From NCBI RefSeq assembly GCF_000247815.1, contig NC_021674.1, positions 76,620,059-76,684,058 of the forward strand: DNA of 64,000 nt, in the 5' to 3' direction. Shown here piece by piece: positions 26,161 through 40,870 of the stretch; the first letter of the stretch is position 1; the number at the start of each line of letters is the position of its first letter. Source of the DNA: Ficedula albicollis. Its lineage: Eukaryota; Chordata; Aves; Passeriformes; Muscicapidae. Made by a program: the position numbers and the translations under genes. Below the pieces are notes generated by a model. That model saw only the letters and a program-made list of their open reading frames with translations. It was not told the DNA's origin and did not search any database.

Positions 26161-29100
26161 CTGAAAATACAAAACTTGAGTTTTAAATCATGTTGTTTAA
26201 CATATTACAGGTATACTGTAACAATGTAATGAGTTACAATTATTAATGTGAAATCTACATAAAATCAGAATCTCAAATTACTTTTTAATCTCAGTATTCT
26301 CACAGTGGATTTTAACTCCTCTCTTTGTAGGACTGCAAAACAAACAGTGGTTAGATTATCTGTCAAGGGAACAAATCTGTACTCAGTGTCCTAAGCCTAA
26401 CACTTAAGAGGTGTTTCCTCCCACTTTTCAGCCCAGCACTCCAACCTTCAGGCTGTACAAGAGAAAAGACTGCTCCTCACTCGGGCATTATAGCTACGCC
26501 ATGATACAGGCAGAGAATATCAAGATACACAAGTTACAGAACACTCAAGAGACGAGAGCTGTGCATGTGATGAAGAAGATTCTTATCTTACGGAAGTTTA
26601 TTCCCCATCATATTTCTTCATTGTACCTCTGGCTCAAACGCAAAACAACCATTTATTACTAGAAGCAGTGACTTCAATAGCACAACCTTCTTTCTTGCTG
26701 GTACAGTTACTATGGTGCAATCCACCCTTCCAAGCATGTGGAATTAGTTTTTAAATTTATCATCTTCAAAAATGCTTGAGTAACTCTCAATAATTTTAAG
26801 GATGTTACCAGTGCTGTGGAGAAAAAAGACAACAAATAACATGTCCGCATATTGTAAATTTTTCTTATGCTCTCCAAGAAAGCAAAAGAACACACTCTTC
26901 AGAAAGGCTAAGCCCTTTCCCTCTAAAATAAAATGGTGTCATATAAACAGATTAGATCTTTTAGATGGAAACAATATCAAAAAGAAGCTAAGTCTGAAAG
27001 AAATACATAAAATATTGATGCAGAAATATTTTGCTAGAAATGCTATTCAGAACCTACAGAAGAATAAGTTAACATGGTTCTTTTTAACTAGGTAATGATT
27101 TCAGTAAATGAATAAATTCACTGAGCTAGGGAAGTGCATTTCTAAACTCCACCTACTTTACTAACATTATAACATTACTGACTAACAACAAAACAACAAA
27201 ATTTTTTCAACAAAAAATTCCAAAATTAGGAAAAAGAAACCAAATATTACAGTGAATACATAATCACACAAATATCCAAACCAGAAATTTGTGCTCAATA
27301 CACACAGAAGGGAGTTCAACTACCCTTAGGCACATTCTCTCTGCATTTTACCAAAAAGAAAATCACAAATAACAGATAGTCACAAGTGACAGTCTGCTCA
27401 AGGAAAGCAAAATGCAGTATTTTACTGCATTTTATCAGATTATCTTTTATTTTACACAGAAGAAAAGGACTAAATGCAAATGAATAAGGTGTAAAGGACA
27501 AGCAGAAGAGCAAAAAAAATCTGGATATCTTGAGTACATCTGACAAGAGCCTCTTTTCACACCTTTAGGAAATACGTAAAAGCCCAGGAGACAGAATTGT
27601 TGATCAAAGAACCTGAATTCACATTTGCATTGGTCATTTCCTGAGAAAGACCACTACATGTTTTCTTTCCTGTGGTTAAAAAAAAAAGTTATGTGCCACT
27701 TCAAGAAAAAAAGGATGGACTTGACACTAAAAACAGTGTCATAAATGTTTAAACCAGAATAGTCACTAAAAACAGAAGTGGACTATCACAAAAAAAATGC
27801 TGGTGCAAAAAAATAAATTTCCCCAAGCAATCTCATGAATAAAATTTACTGTATTCACCTGTAAAATATTAGGAAATTAATTCATAAGAATTGTAAAGTA
27901 TAAGAATACAGGGAAGCACTGCATGAGACTCCTGTTGCCCCATTCTCTTATATGCCTTCAATCATTAGACTATATTTGCTGAAAGAACCACTTACATTTT
28001 TATTTCTTCATAAGATCCTTGACAAAGCTCAAAAACGGCTAGAAAAAATGATTATGTGGCTGTAAAATAGAATAATGGATGAGACAATGGCTAAGAGAGA
28101 AAAAGAAGAAACTGTAAATAGTCAGCCTCACAGTACAAAAAAAATTAACAAAGTATAATTCTTAAAAAAAAGTTGACGAATAATGTTAGTCAAATCTAGA
28201 TGGAAGAGAACAAATTCAATTGTACTTAAATCCTTAAGTCAGAATAACAGCAGGAAAAAAGTGACTCTTTATAAATATCAGTTATGTTACAAAGAGCATC
28301 ACAGGAAGCCTGAACTACTCGTTCACATTGCTGAGTTTTAAATGGAAAATTAACTGAAGTTACGAAAAAACTTGATTATGCAAAGCATTTTTCCTAGTAA
28401 TTGGCACCCTTTCCACCAGCATTAAGAGGATGAGAAACATCACATATTCTTCTAAAGCCGCAAGTGCCCTCTGCCTTCATCACACCACCATATATTATTT
28501 TGTTTTAGATAAGACTCAAACAGTGCTTATTGGCAACTTATATCTGAGATGTCTCTGCAACAATCTTGTTACTCCTCTGGATGGAGTTATATTACTGAAA
28601 AGGGCGAGAAATTTCCTAGGTTTGTATTAACCCGTGTACAAAATAAAGGTTAGGTTAAAACCCACAAGATCACAACAACCAAGAAGTAAACACTACACAA
28701 GTAAACATCACTAATCAAAAAATAACAATTACATTAAACCTGAATGATTAGTGAATGAAGGAGATTCAATACAAGGTGATTAGCAGTATCAGTAATGCTA
28801 TGAGCTTTGGTCATGTTGCTCTAATTACATTTACAGAAGCTGTTCAGAGTTTAATATTAGCCTGTATGACTGCTTATTTTATAGAAGATTAACATAAAAA
28901 GGACCATAAAGGCCAACAACTAGGAATGACATAAAAAATATATTGAATATTCTTATGCATACAGTTCATCTTATTTACAAAAAAGGAACATCAATTTTTA
29001 TTGAAAGAAGCTACTTTTGGACATTAATGAATTAATACCTAATTGTTATTGTGCACACAGCATTCAGAGAAAGAAACTCCATTCATATTTGAATAGACTG

Positions 29101-29487
29101 CTCCTTAACTATGTTAGCATGATTAACAGAAACCTGTTCTTTAAACTGAAGTATTCATCTCCAAAAATAAAATACACAGAAATATAATCTAGTCAAGGTT
29201 TCTGTATTTTCATTTATGTTATCATTGTTTAGCAGTAAGTCATGACAAACATGTACCTACAGTATTAAAAATACCATTCTTATGCGTCTGTGCTGTTACA
29301 CTCATTAGACACAGCTTTGAAGATGTAGGTTTCAGTTGGGGGTTAAAACCCACAGGTATAAAGACATTTACTAGTTTCAGATATTTCCTGAATTACACAG
29401 AAAAACAGGAGGATAGTTCAGTTGTTCTCATTCACAAATGTAAGGCTGGATAAATGAACAACATGCTGAAACGCTAACATTCATTAC

Positions 29488-30037
29488 CAGTTGAAGCTGA
29501 ACGCATTTGTTTCATGTGGGCTTCTATGACAGTAGGGTCTTTGGAACTATAAGATCCAAGTTCTGGATAAAAGTTGGCCCCAATGTCCTCAGGAGGATTA
29601 TGCCTTCCCTTTGGATAATTGTTTGCAATTTTGGGATCCCAATGTTGCAACAACGGATGGTTCCAGTGAATATATTTACCATCAAACTGTGGATTCCCAT
29701 ACCAAGTATAGTAGAATATGTGAAAGTTGTAATTAGGAGAAGACAGCTCCTCTTCCAGCTTTTTTACAGAAGACATAGATGCTTTCATAGTATTGACAGC
29801 AATACTATGCAAATTACTGACACGTGTTACAGTATCTCCTTGAGCCCTATTTAGCGAATTCTGTTTACTGTCTAAGAGCACGGTCCGTTGTTGAAGCTCT
29901 GGCAACAAACCAAGTCCAAATGGATCCCCAAAGCCAGCTCTATCAGGTCTCAGGGTCTTCAAAGCCATCATTATGGAGCAAATAAACAAAATAAAAAGCA
30001 ACAAAATGATGCATGTTCTTCTGCGAAATCTTGCCAT
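29488..30037 (-). CDS. MANEA: MANEA coding exon 1 (start; membrane anchor, stem, beginning of GH99 domain)
   Basis: First coding exon of glycoprotein endo-alpha-1,2-mannosidase, a Golgi enzyme that cleaves glucosylated mannose from N-glycans that escaped ER glucosidase trimming. It encodes residues 1-183. The start at 30037-30035 has a strong context (A at -3, G at +4) and gives MARFRRR, the basic cytosolic tail expected of this type II protein. An in-frame ATG further upstream at 30085 lies beyond the probable splice acceptor, so I did not use it. Residues 8-26 (TCIILLLFILFICSIMMAL) form the signal anchor. Residues about 27-103 are a variable stem, and the conserved GH99 domain begins near residue 105 with the FYYTWYGNPQFDGKYIHWNH block. 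The exon ends after one base of a Gly codon, at donor G|GTAATG. Full coding join on the minus strand: 30037-29488, 26160-26051, 23776-23700, 22419-21783 (457 aa). The paralogue MANEAL is an alternative, but the N-terminus and overall resemblance fit MANEA better. Confidence 0.95.
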
Positions 30038-30071
30038 GATGTCATAGTTCAGAATCCCAACAGGATTTTGG
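30038..30071 (-). other. MANEA: MANEA 5' UTR segment of the first coding exon, with a candidate splice acceptor
   Basis: The MANEA start codon is preceded on the minus strand by 34 nt running back to a possible acceptor, GATCAGTTACAG|CCAAAAT. The pyrimidine tract is weak, and the alternative AG six bases upstream (GATCAG) could be used instead. Mammalian MANEA also has a non-coding first exon (family knowledge), so a distant 5' exon, probably in the CpG-rich block near 35 kb, is expected. The segment contains an out-of-frame ATG eight bases before the start codon. Confidence 0.5.
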
Positions 30072-33000
30072 CTGTAACTGATCAAAAGACAAATATTTTC
30101 AAGTCAGATTTCTTATTACGTAGTATTCAGCAGTATGAAATGCTTCATAAAATCTCCACATAATAAAAATACCACAGAGACAAATGTGATGATACACTGA
30201 CCGCAGAACTAACAGAAATTGTGGAGAGTGGGGTACACAAACAAAACCTCATTGCTTTCTTTGAGAACATATGTCACATTCTGAGATTCTACCACCAAGA
30301 ACTCAAATATTCTATAAAGTATTTTACTTTTGAACTTAATTTTTATCCTAACCCAGATAAATCCCATAAAATGGAAATTCTGGTTACATTATTGCAGAAC
30401 TATTGTTTTGTAAGTGCTATTCAGGTAGAAATAACAAAAAAAAACAGAAGAAAAATGCAGAAGCCATGAAAGGAGAATGACATAGCAGAACAAGAGTAAA
30501 ACAAAAATGGGATATGACAGAACTACACCTTGTTGAGAATGCAGATTTCATTTACTAACCTATTTACTGGCTTCAGACCAACCACTTTGTGTTCTGTTAA
30601 GCAATATATTAACAAAATACTGTGGCAAATTAAATTTGAAACCATGATGCTTTCAGCATTTTCAACTTCACAGATCTAATTTTTTTTCCTGAATCATGTA
30701 TGCAAAAAACAGCATAGCATTAAGGATGTACCTCAAGCAGAGAGCCTGCAAGTTAGCTGCTGGCAGCCAGTTAGTACAATGTCACAGCTGCCTGACAATT
30801 CATATAGTGTTCCAGGGCTAAATTCAAAACAAGACCAATGGTACACAACAAGATTTGAACCATGAAAGTAGAGGGAAAAAAATCAGTATAATGGAAGGCC
30901 TGATTACTTTATTTATAACTTTAATTCCTGTACAACATTATCACAAGAGAACCAGAGAAAAGGATTAACAAAATTTAGGTTACCAAAGAATTATGTGGAA
31001 CAAGATTATGCATAAAACTGACAACACTAAACTGGAAAACCTAAGAATAAATTTCTGATACAAGGATCATTAGACATAGCATAGCTTTAATTTACATTTC
31101 TTTCACTGACCTCCAAATTTTAGAATCTTATTTTAATTTACTGAGATATACACAGCTAATTTCAAAATACTTATACATTATTTGACGTTAGTTTCCTAAC
31201 AATGTTATAATGCATTAACATAGAATTCAGTTGTCACAATATGCTGCTTGCTACTGCTATGATAATTTTAGATAAGAAATTTTAGAATATGCTTTTTAGC
31301 AATAGAGCCTGAATTGGATTATGACTATTACACTGCCAGAAAGGGAACGTCTGCTTCCATTTTCAATATTAATCCGCTCATCCTACTGTCTATTCCTACT
31401 TCTGGGATTTAGTTTTCACAGTAAGGTCATGCATTTACTTTAAAAGCAAAACCCAGTTAACATTTAAAAAATAAACAACACAAAAATCCCAATGTACTTT
31501 TACCTTGTTAGAGAGTGGACTCAGTTGACTGAGTATCACAGCACTAAAGCCAACAAAGAATAGATGGAGCAAGGGAAGACTATGAAAATGATGTTGTTCA
31601 TTTTGCTCAGCTGGATTCTGAAACCCTAGGTTTGGCTACTGTCAGGGAAAATGATTTTACAGCATACATGCTTAGAGGATTTCACATCGCTTTATGTCAA
31701 ATTACAGGGTTCTTTTTCTATTGCTAACAATCCATCCCATGATTTTGGAATTCTGTCAGAGATGTTTGGAGTACAGAACATCTTACTTTAATAAGAAATT
31801 AACTTTAAATACACTCAAACTGCTCCCGCTACTTTCCATTACCTTTTCAGTCTTCCTTCTAGTATATTATGCTACCCCTACCTGGTAATTTACCTCAATT
31901 TTCAGATTAGATAAACTGAAGATTTCTGAAGAGTATTTTTTTAAGGAAACAGTATTATTCATCTGACTAATGCATTAATGTATACCATTTAATTTAACCC
32001 AGATGCTATTGATCTTCATTAAACAACATACAGGACTGCCAGACATAAACTATCTCTTTTTATCTCTTCTATGGAAAAGAATTGATGACTGCAATGTCTA
32101 TAATTGGAATGCTGACAAGGTTTTTCAATTGGATTTTCCTACTCCCTATCAAAGAAGCTTTTCCTTTCATTCTTGGTTGACCTATCAGCTACTCAATTCC
32201 TACTGTCTAGATCAAGATTTCACTATCATTAAGTCATTTGGTGAAGTCTCAGGAATTGATCTTGGTGCTCCACATTATTATTTCAACAAGTATTTTTCAA
32301 ATGGAACATTCACAAGTATACTAAAAAATGAGCAGCATGCTTACTAGCATTTGACTAGCACTGAGACAGACCTTGGTCTACTATATCATATTATGAACTT
32401 CTGCTAAGCTTATCCAGAGGCTCAGCATCAAAGTGCAAAACTTCTAGAACAAGTAAGTGATATCTATGGTAAAGGATTGTGTTTCAGAGAGCCATCAGTC
32501 TCAATGATGATAACATAATTTACACCTGGCACAGACACCTATACTGTAAAAGCTGCATCGAAGAGCTACAGGTTGGCAGTGCTTCATGTGTCACTTAATC
32601 TTGTTCAGATCTACTTTGCAGAGAGAGTGACAGATAAATCACCCTCATCAGTGCTAGTGCCACAGCAGAACAGCAATATTGGGGAAACAGACTGAGCAAA
32701 CACACCTGTGAAATACCTGTAGCTGTGAAACAGCCATATAAAGTTATGTCTATCCTTTGAAGTGGAATAAAATTAAAAACACGTTTCTGATTCAACAGTC
32801 ATTAGACTGTGATTTTGCGTTTGTCGTGGACATTCAAATTTTAGAGTCTGACTGCAATTTACTGAGGTACATGTCACACCTCTTGACTTAGGAAGTATCT
32901 TGCCTTGGACTTCTGGGTGCACTTGGATCTAACAGCAGTTGACTTTCTCAGCAGCAAAAAGTCAGGTTGAATAACTTCAGGTTTCTGAAGGTTAAGATCT

Positions 33001-34764
33001 TACAAGCAGTTAACGTGATTCAGAAGCTTCTGGATTCAAACTCCATGTTTTCTGACACAAAGAGGTGTACCAGACAAAAATGTAAACAGTTTGGGCTCTT
33101 TCTCTTGCCTACTTAATAAATTCTAAAAGAAGAAAAAAAAACCATCTGTAACAGGTCAGAGTTTCTCCTTTAATGAATATATATAGTAATTTCCTTCATA
33201 ACATGTGAAAAATATGAAGCTTTACTGGGAAAAGTTAAAGCCTGTATTTCCTCAACATCCAGTTCTCTTCTCAAAAAAAACCCAAAACATATGACACAGC
33301 TGTTTTATTTTTTAGTTTGTAAGCTACTATACAGAATTAAAAGCACAAAATACATGTAAGTCTATCCCATTATGATCATCTTTGCTCCAAATTAATTTGG
33401 GTGTTTTGGTAACAAATAGCATGAAATTTATCACAGTAGGCAAAATTTACAGCTGTTCTTCTTAAAACAACTTCTCCATGAAGAAAGAAAAGGGTCTGTG
33501 AAAAAATCTGAAGTATTTTCCTAACTGTTCTGCAAATTTAATTGAATGTCTCAAACTCTTACCTGAAAGAGATTTTTTTTTCCCTTCCTCAGTACTGCTT
33601 TTTATACCCTTAAGTTACTGTGCAGGGAAACCTTCTCTTTGTCCTTTCCACTATATGATGAAAAAAGCATACAGATGTACAGATGATGAGCTTTTTTTCC
33701 CCTGACATGTTTCTCCAAATAAGAATGTTTCTTTAGTCAGAGAAGAAAAAGCAATAAAAAAAAGAAGTTGTTAAAAGGGGTGATGGTGCTTAATTACTCG
33801 AGATGATTTTGGTCAGGCAACTCAAGTTTCAGTGTCTTGCTCAGTGGGTTGCTTTTTTTAGTTTTACAAATTCCAAAAGAGAAATATACCATGCAAAGAA
33901 ATGAGGTTCAGATAAAACAAATTTATCTAGTTTAGTAAGAACCAGCAAATACTATAATTTATTTGCTCTGATGTTCCTTAACCATAACAAATGGAAATGC
34001 AATATAGGGGAGAGGTCTGAAAATCTGATTTTATTGATCAAGTGTAAGCTCATCCAGAAGACACTGAGGCTGGTAGCTCATGGATGGGATCAAAGCTTCT
34101 CAGCTAAGTTATCTAAGCTTAATTTCTACTAAGTTTCCCCAGCTCAAAAAAACTGAAAACTCTGAAATGACAGATCAGCTCTAGATAGAGCTGAAGCTCC
34201 TAGGCCTTAAAAGTCCTGATTCTGGAGCTACAGTGCAGATGCACACCCAGAAACTTTATTCAGTTTTCAAGTGATTGACCAGGTGAGGTTTGCTAAACTA
34301 AGGACCAGTAAGAGTGTTTAAAGCATCACATTTACATAGCACATTCTGACCCGGATATCACAAAGAATAAAAAGCAACAGAGGCTGACCACATGTGTGGA
34401 AATCTCGTGAGTATTTCTAGTATTAGACAAAAAACAAGGAATTTCTCAAAAACTCTCTATATGAAAAGGTTTTTTTCTAAAGCCTTTTTTTTTAAAAATA
34501 GCTTGAAAATCATTGAAGATGTAAGAAGACATTAGGTATGGCATGCAGACACTTCACAGCTGTGTTACATGCTAAAAAGACATCTTTTTAAACACTTCCA
34601 ATAATGGAAGATTTCTTTTTGGTCTACCCAATTTAGAAAAAGGCATCTGAAACCTGTCAACCAGAAAACAGAAAACGTGATTTGAATTTAAGACAGCAGC
34701 AGTAACAGAACACAATGCTGGGTTCTTTGCTGTAAACGTGGTAAGAGAGCCTCCAGCATTAGAG
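30072..34764 (-). other. MANEA: Presumed MANEA 5' intron
   Basis: AT-rich sequence between the probable acceptor of the first coding exon and the CpG-rich block. There are no coding features, and frames stay at or below 114 codons. It is called intron only because MANEA genes have a separate non-coding first exon and the CpG block fits that role. Confidence 0.45.
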
Positions 34765-35910
<1,146 letters not shown>

Positions 35911-35917
35911 TGGTAGT

Positions 35918-36400
35918 CATAGAATCAATTTAGGATGAGGTCATCGGCTCCAAGCTATGACGGAACACCTCCCTGCCCGCCATCGTCTCCAAGCTATGAC
36001 GCAACGCCTCCCTGCCAGCCAGACCGTGGCACTGATTGCCACATCCAGTCTCCTTAAACACGTCCAGGGATGGTGGCTCCACCACCTCCCTGGGCAGTCC
36101 GTTCCAATGCCTGAGCACCCTTTCTGTGACGTTCCAATGCCTGATCACCCTTTCTGTGAAGAAATGCCTCCTAATGTCCAACCCGAATCTCCGTGTCGCT
36201 TAACGCTTATGTCATCTCACCCTGTCACTGGCTGCCTTGGAGAAGAAGCTGACCTCCCCACATGGCTGCACCCTCCTTTCACCCCTGGCCTTCTCCCGGC
36301 TAAGCAGTCCCAGCTCCCTCAGCTGCTCCTCATGGAACATGTGCTCCAGGCCCTTCACCTGCTCTGCTGCCCTTCTCTAGACTGATGCCCAAACTGGGCA
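35918..36400 (-). mobile_element. CR1 LINE fragment, minus strand, with internal tandem duplications
   Basis: It begins on the plus strand with CATAGAATCA, the reverse complement of the CR1 3' terminus. It continues with the usual antisense CR1 blocks: CCACCACCTCCCTGGGCAG, TTCCAATGCCTGA, CTTTCTGTGAAGAAATG, CTAATGTCCAACC, and CAGCTCCCTCAGCTGCTCCT. It is 5'-truncated at the right. Two short internal tandem duplications are present (39-bp unit from 35948; 30-bp unit from 36101). It directly abuts the CpG-rich block. Confidence 0.85.
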
Positions 36401-39400
36401 AGAAAATAAAGCTCTATAGTCAAATGGCTACAGAGCAGGTATTTGTTTATTCAGTGCTGGGAATGAGGGTTCTTTCAGCCAAAAACTCAATCAATCCTCT
36501 TTAGCTTTCAGTTCTGTTTGAAAAGTCCTTCCGCAAACTGTCACAATTACAACATATCATTAACATACTCGTATTTGCATAAAGCTGTGTCATGGTTTTA
36601 TAACAGATTTTAGCTTCTATGCATGTGTCAGTTCCTTCTGTGGTGGTCATCAGTCTTCTGGTGGTCTTTTGATGAAGGCTTCTGTACTTTTCCTCACGTT
36701 TGAATGTTTTACGTCTATTTTCAGCGCATGCCTGATGCTTCTTGTTTTTCAGTCTAACTTGTTTTTAGCTAATTTTGCAGTTTTCAGATTCAGTTAGAAC
36801 TATCTTGCTCTTGATGGCGCTTGTTACCTCACTGGCTTTGTTATCTTGCTTGCTTTGCTACCTTGCTTGCTTTACTTGCACATGTGTTGCAATGTTACTT
36901 GTGGTTAACCTTTTGTTACCTACCACTTAGGAATCAAGACAGAGAAGGGCATGTAATGGCTGGATAAAGCCTGGAGCTTGAATCTGTGTGCCGTGTTGTG
37001 TATGGCACCTCTGCACCCTAAGAGTGGTTTTTGAATTTTACATTAGAGTAGGGTGTTCAATACATTGATAAATTGAGACAGTCAGTGTGCTGGGGGAATT
37101 GCCCATCCTTATACCCTGTCAGCTATATGGGCATAAATTAGGAAAAAATATGTGGCTAGAATTTCAATAAATAGTTATTTAATAGTCATAATTTATTTAA
37201 TTTTTATTTGTATTAATTTATTATTAATATTAAATATTATCCTGTTACATAGTAATTTTGTAATTACATATAATTGCAATGCTGTAAAAATGGTTTCACT
37301 GATCTTTCCTGCACTAGCATTTCATGTATGCTTTATTCTTTTCTCCTAAGCAGTGAAAATGGACTATGAATAGTTGCCATAATGAAATAAATAACCAAAT
37401 CAATAAAATAAATATATTCTCATTGTCAACTGTAATAATGGAAGTGTGAACAGAACACTTGTGTATGAAACACTGCAGATTGACTCAAGGCATTGTTGAA
37501 CTAGGTAAACATCACCATCTTCCCATTGAGTCAAAACATTTCTTCCCTCTGCCATATATAAAATGACTGTAATTAATTGGATTCCTGTGGTGTAGTTTGC
37601 CTGTTTTTTTGTTAAGAATCTCTCTAAGCCATGAGAGAGTACAAACACTGATCAGAATTGTGGTTTCATTGAAATCAATGGCAAAAGTCTCATTGATTTT
37701 AGCAGAGACTGGATTTCACCTTATATGAGAATGAAAAGACTTGGAATGAGTGTCTCATACTGTAGATATAAACAAGTAAATTAAATAGTTCCCATGGTTC
37801 TCCTTGAGTTCTGAGAAAATTGAAGGAATTGTGGTATGATGTTTTCTTTATGCTGGCTGAGTGATCCAGTGGGGAAAATATTTGCAGTATTTTGCAGTAA
37901 TTCTAATTTCTAATATTTCTTCCATGTATCTGAATAATTTCACTAATGGAGTGTGTTGTAAGTGATTCAGAAATGTCATGCTTCAATAATAGATTAGTTG
38001 GTATATAAATAGTCTGGAGATCAAACCTTGATATTTGTTCTATTTCCTCACAGTATCCCCAATCTTTTCTTTACTGTTTTCTTTCTTTTGCTGTCTTTTC
38101 CTTTCTAATTTTTTTTCTTTCCATCTTCGCTTCTCTCTTTCAAAATAAAAGGTATTGTAGGGGTGGTCTTTGCTTCTATTTTATGGAGGACGTAATTTTA
38201 ATTTTCACTTTCTCTTTACCATGTGGAAAAACTTCTACTGGAACTAAGAAAATTTGTTTGAAAATAAGATACTTAGAAAGTTAAAGAATGCAAAAAGTAA
38301 ATCTGAAGCATTTGATGATGTTCCGTTATGAGTATGTGTTTACTAGGCTGAAAGTATACTAATGTTAAAGAATAAGCAGGAAAAAATTCTTTTAATGAGA
38401 GGGAAAAAGATCCTAAGAGTTATTTGCTGCTGTGCTTCGATTATGTTAGAGGATTTTTGCTGATTAGACTGAATCTACTGGTTAAGATTTCAGAAAGCAA
38501 CAAAAGGAAAGCCATATCACAGCTTCTTCAAAGTCTTTTTCAACAGTAAGGAAATGAAGTAATTATGTTCAGTTTAAGCTTAGGTGGAAGAAGGGGTGTT
38601 AGTATGATTGTGGAAATATTACTGACTAACTTCCTTTTTTTATGTTTGCATTATATTTATTTTTCCTCCTTGGTCTTGTGATTGCCAAATTTTTTCCTGC
38701 ATAAGGTCAAGATGTACTTTTCCCTAGCCTGCCTTCTGATATTCTAATCTTTCCTCTAGCTTCCATTATTTTCTCCTCCATTATGTCTGGTGTCTTCTCA
38801 CTTGTACTGTATTTATGGATATAATAGCTGTGATACAGTGTTCTGGCTTTAGAACAAACACAGAAGAGGGCCTGTAGCCTTTTCTTCTATTCTCAATACT
38901 CCTATCTGTCTCCAAATCATTAATATCTCTATTTTCCTTCCAGTAGTCACTCTTAAGCCAGAGTTCCTCCTTCGAAGTTTTGTGAATCTCTGCCACCTTA
39001 TCTTATACATAGCCATCTCTTTGAATTTTTCTTCCCAGAGCCTCTTACTGCTGCATCCCATATTTTTCCTGAGCAGAAGCTAAAGACAACCTTTCTTTTA
39101 TGCTACAAAATACAGTGGCAAAGTGATGGTCCATTTTTCACTGGAAGTTTTCAGTAGCAGAGAAAGTACAATAGCGAGCTCAATTTGGCTAACTATACAC
39201 CTGCTTCTTTACAAATATCAAAAGATCATTTTGAAACAGCAATGTCTGTCTGCACAGACGATTTAGTGCAATGAAAGCTTTGATTATTTGACTTTAGTAA
39301 TGCACAGATGGATAACCTGGCTGCCATCTTAGAATGTATATAGATCTTCAAACTCCAAATATAAACAAGCTTTATTAAAGCTCATATGCATTTTCTGTCA

Positions 39401-39447
39401 TGCAACTAATGTCTGGGTTTATTAAATAGTTTATTGAACTGTATATA
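36401..39447. other. Intergenic sequence, no gene seen
   Basis: AT-rich sequence beyond the CpG block and CR1 copy, with an especially AT-rich stretch at about 37160-37280. Frames are short (at most 82 codons) and unrecognised. Confidence 0.65.
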
Positions 39448-40032
39448 TGTCATAGTTTAACCCCAGGCAGCAACTCAGCCCCAAATGGCCACTCACCCAC
39501 TCACCCTGGATGGGAAGGGGGAAAAAAATCAGAAGAGCAAAAGTGAGAAAACTCATGGCTTCAGATAAAGATGGTTTGACAAGTAAAGCAAAAGGCATGC
39601 ACACAAGTGAAGTAAAACAAGGAATTAATTCATCACTTTCATTTGGCTGGCAGGTGTTCAGCCATTGCCAGGAAAATAGGGCTCCATCACACGTAATAGT
39701 GACTTAGGAACACAAACACCCTCATTCCAGAGATCCCTGCTTCCTTCTACTTTCCCCAGCTTTATATGCTGAGCATGACACCCCATGGTACTGAATATCC
39801 CTTCGGTTGGTTGGGGTCAGCTGTCCCAGCTGTGTCCCCTCCCAATTCCCTGTGCACCTTCAGGCTCCTACTGGTAGAAGCTGAAAGAAAAGCAGAAAAG
39901 GCCTTGACTCAGTAAACACTGTTCAGCAGTACTGAAATACAGGTACCAACAGTGTTTCCAGCACAAATCCATAACCTAGCCCGTACTAGGCACTATTAGA
40001 AAATTAACTATATCATAGTCCAAACCAGCACA
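39448..40032 (-). mobile_element. Solo LTR, ERVL-like songbird family, minus orientation
   Basis: The plus strand begins TGTCATAGTTTAACCCCAGG and ends TCCAAACCAGCACA. This is the reverse complement of an LTR type I recognise as abundant in songbirds, whose sense strand ends GGGTTAAAC..GACA. On the minus strand, a TATA-like CATATAAAGC sits at about 39768-39759. The 5-bp flanks are GTATA and GTGTA, an imperfect target-site duplication of the length expected for ERVL-class elements. No internal retroviral genes remain. Confidence 0.8.
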
Positions 40033-40870
40033 GTGTATTAGAGATTTATTCCAGCCTTTCAGAAAGGAAACTATTCTATATGTGTAGAAGTTATGCCATA
40101 GTATATTGCAATTTTGAAATTTAGAAAACAAGAGTTTCACCTTCAAAAACAGTGGGACTTGCATATTTTTAGATATGTGTTGTGAGACTAAAAAAAATTC
40201 CAGCAGGATAAGCTAGGAAAAAGAGTTGTAGTTATAGCCACTGATAATGTACTGTACTCACGTTAGAAAGTTCCATTTTCTTTTATGTGTGCAAGTAATG
40301 TGTGCAAGTAAAAATTTCCTTTACTCACAAGGAGAAGTAATGTAATGTAGCTAATTGTACAGGGTCAAAATGTTGTATACTGTGTTAATACAGGAGTGCC
40401 TACCAGGCTTATTGAACTGTGCAGTCATATCTGTTGGATTTGTATGAAGATTATTGATTGGGCAATGAGCACAGAAAATAGATTTCACATCATTTACTTC
40501 AGCTCGAATTGGGATATGGTTTTTCTTTCATTTCATACTGTTTTAAGAACTTTTCTGGAAGGATATGTCCAGATAAAACAGCTCTTTCTAATACTCTTTT
40601 GTTTGAAATAAAGTTATATAACATCTTAGAGAGTAAGGAGAAACAATTAGTACTCTCTGCCCATAAAGAAAATTGTGCAGAAAGAATTTATGTATTGTTT
40701 TTAAGATTTCTCCTAAAGTACCTATCTATCTGCAGATGTATTTTATTTGGTTTCTCATCTCCTTCAGAAATTAGAAGCTTCCTCTCGGATTAAATGACCT
40801 GTGATTGGACAATGATGTTTTCTTATTCTTGCAGAAAACATAATTAAGCTCAGGTAGTCTTGTGCACTCA

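Noticed and set aside
30038..30085. Upstream in-frame ATG at 30085 adding 16 residues to MANEA
   Set aside because: It precedes the probable splice acceptor, and the resulting N-terminus would not match the short basic tail plus anchor of the family.
32003..32347. 114-codon plus-strand frame with a plausible-looking protein composition
   Set aside because: It lies in the presumed MANEA 5' intron, opposite strand, with no recognisable domain. Weak resemblance of the DNA to decayed LINE sequence was not enough to annotate it.
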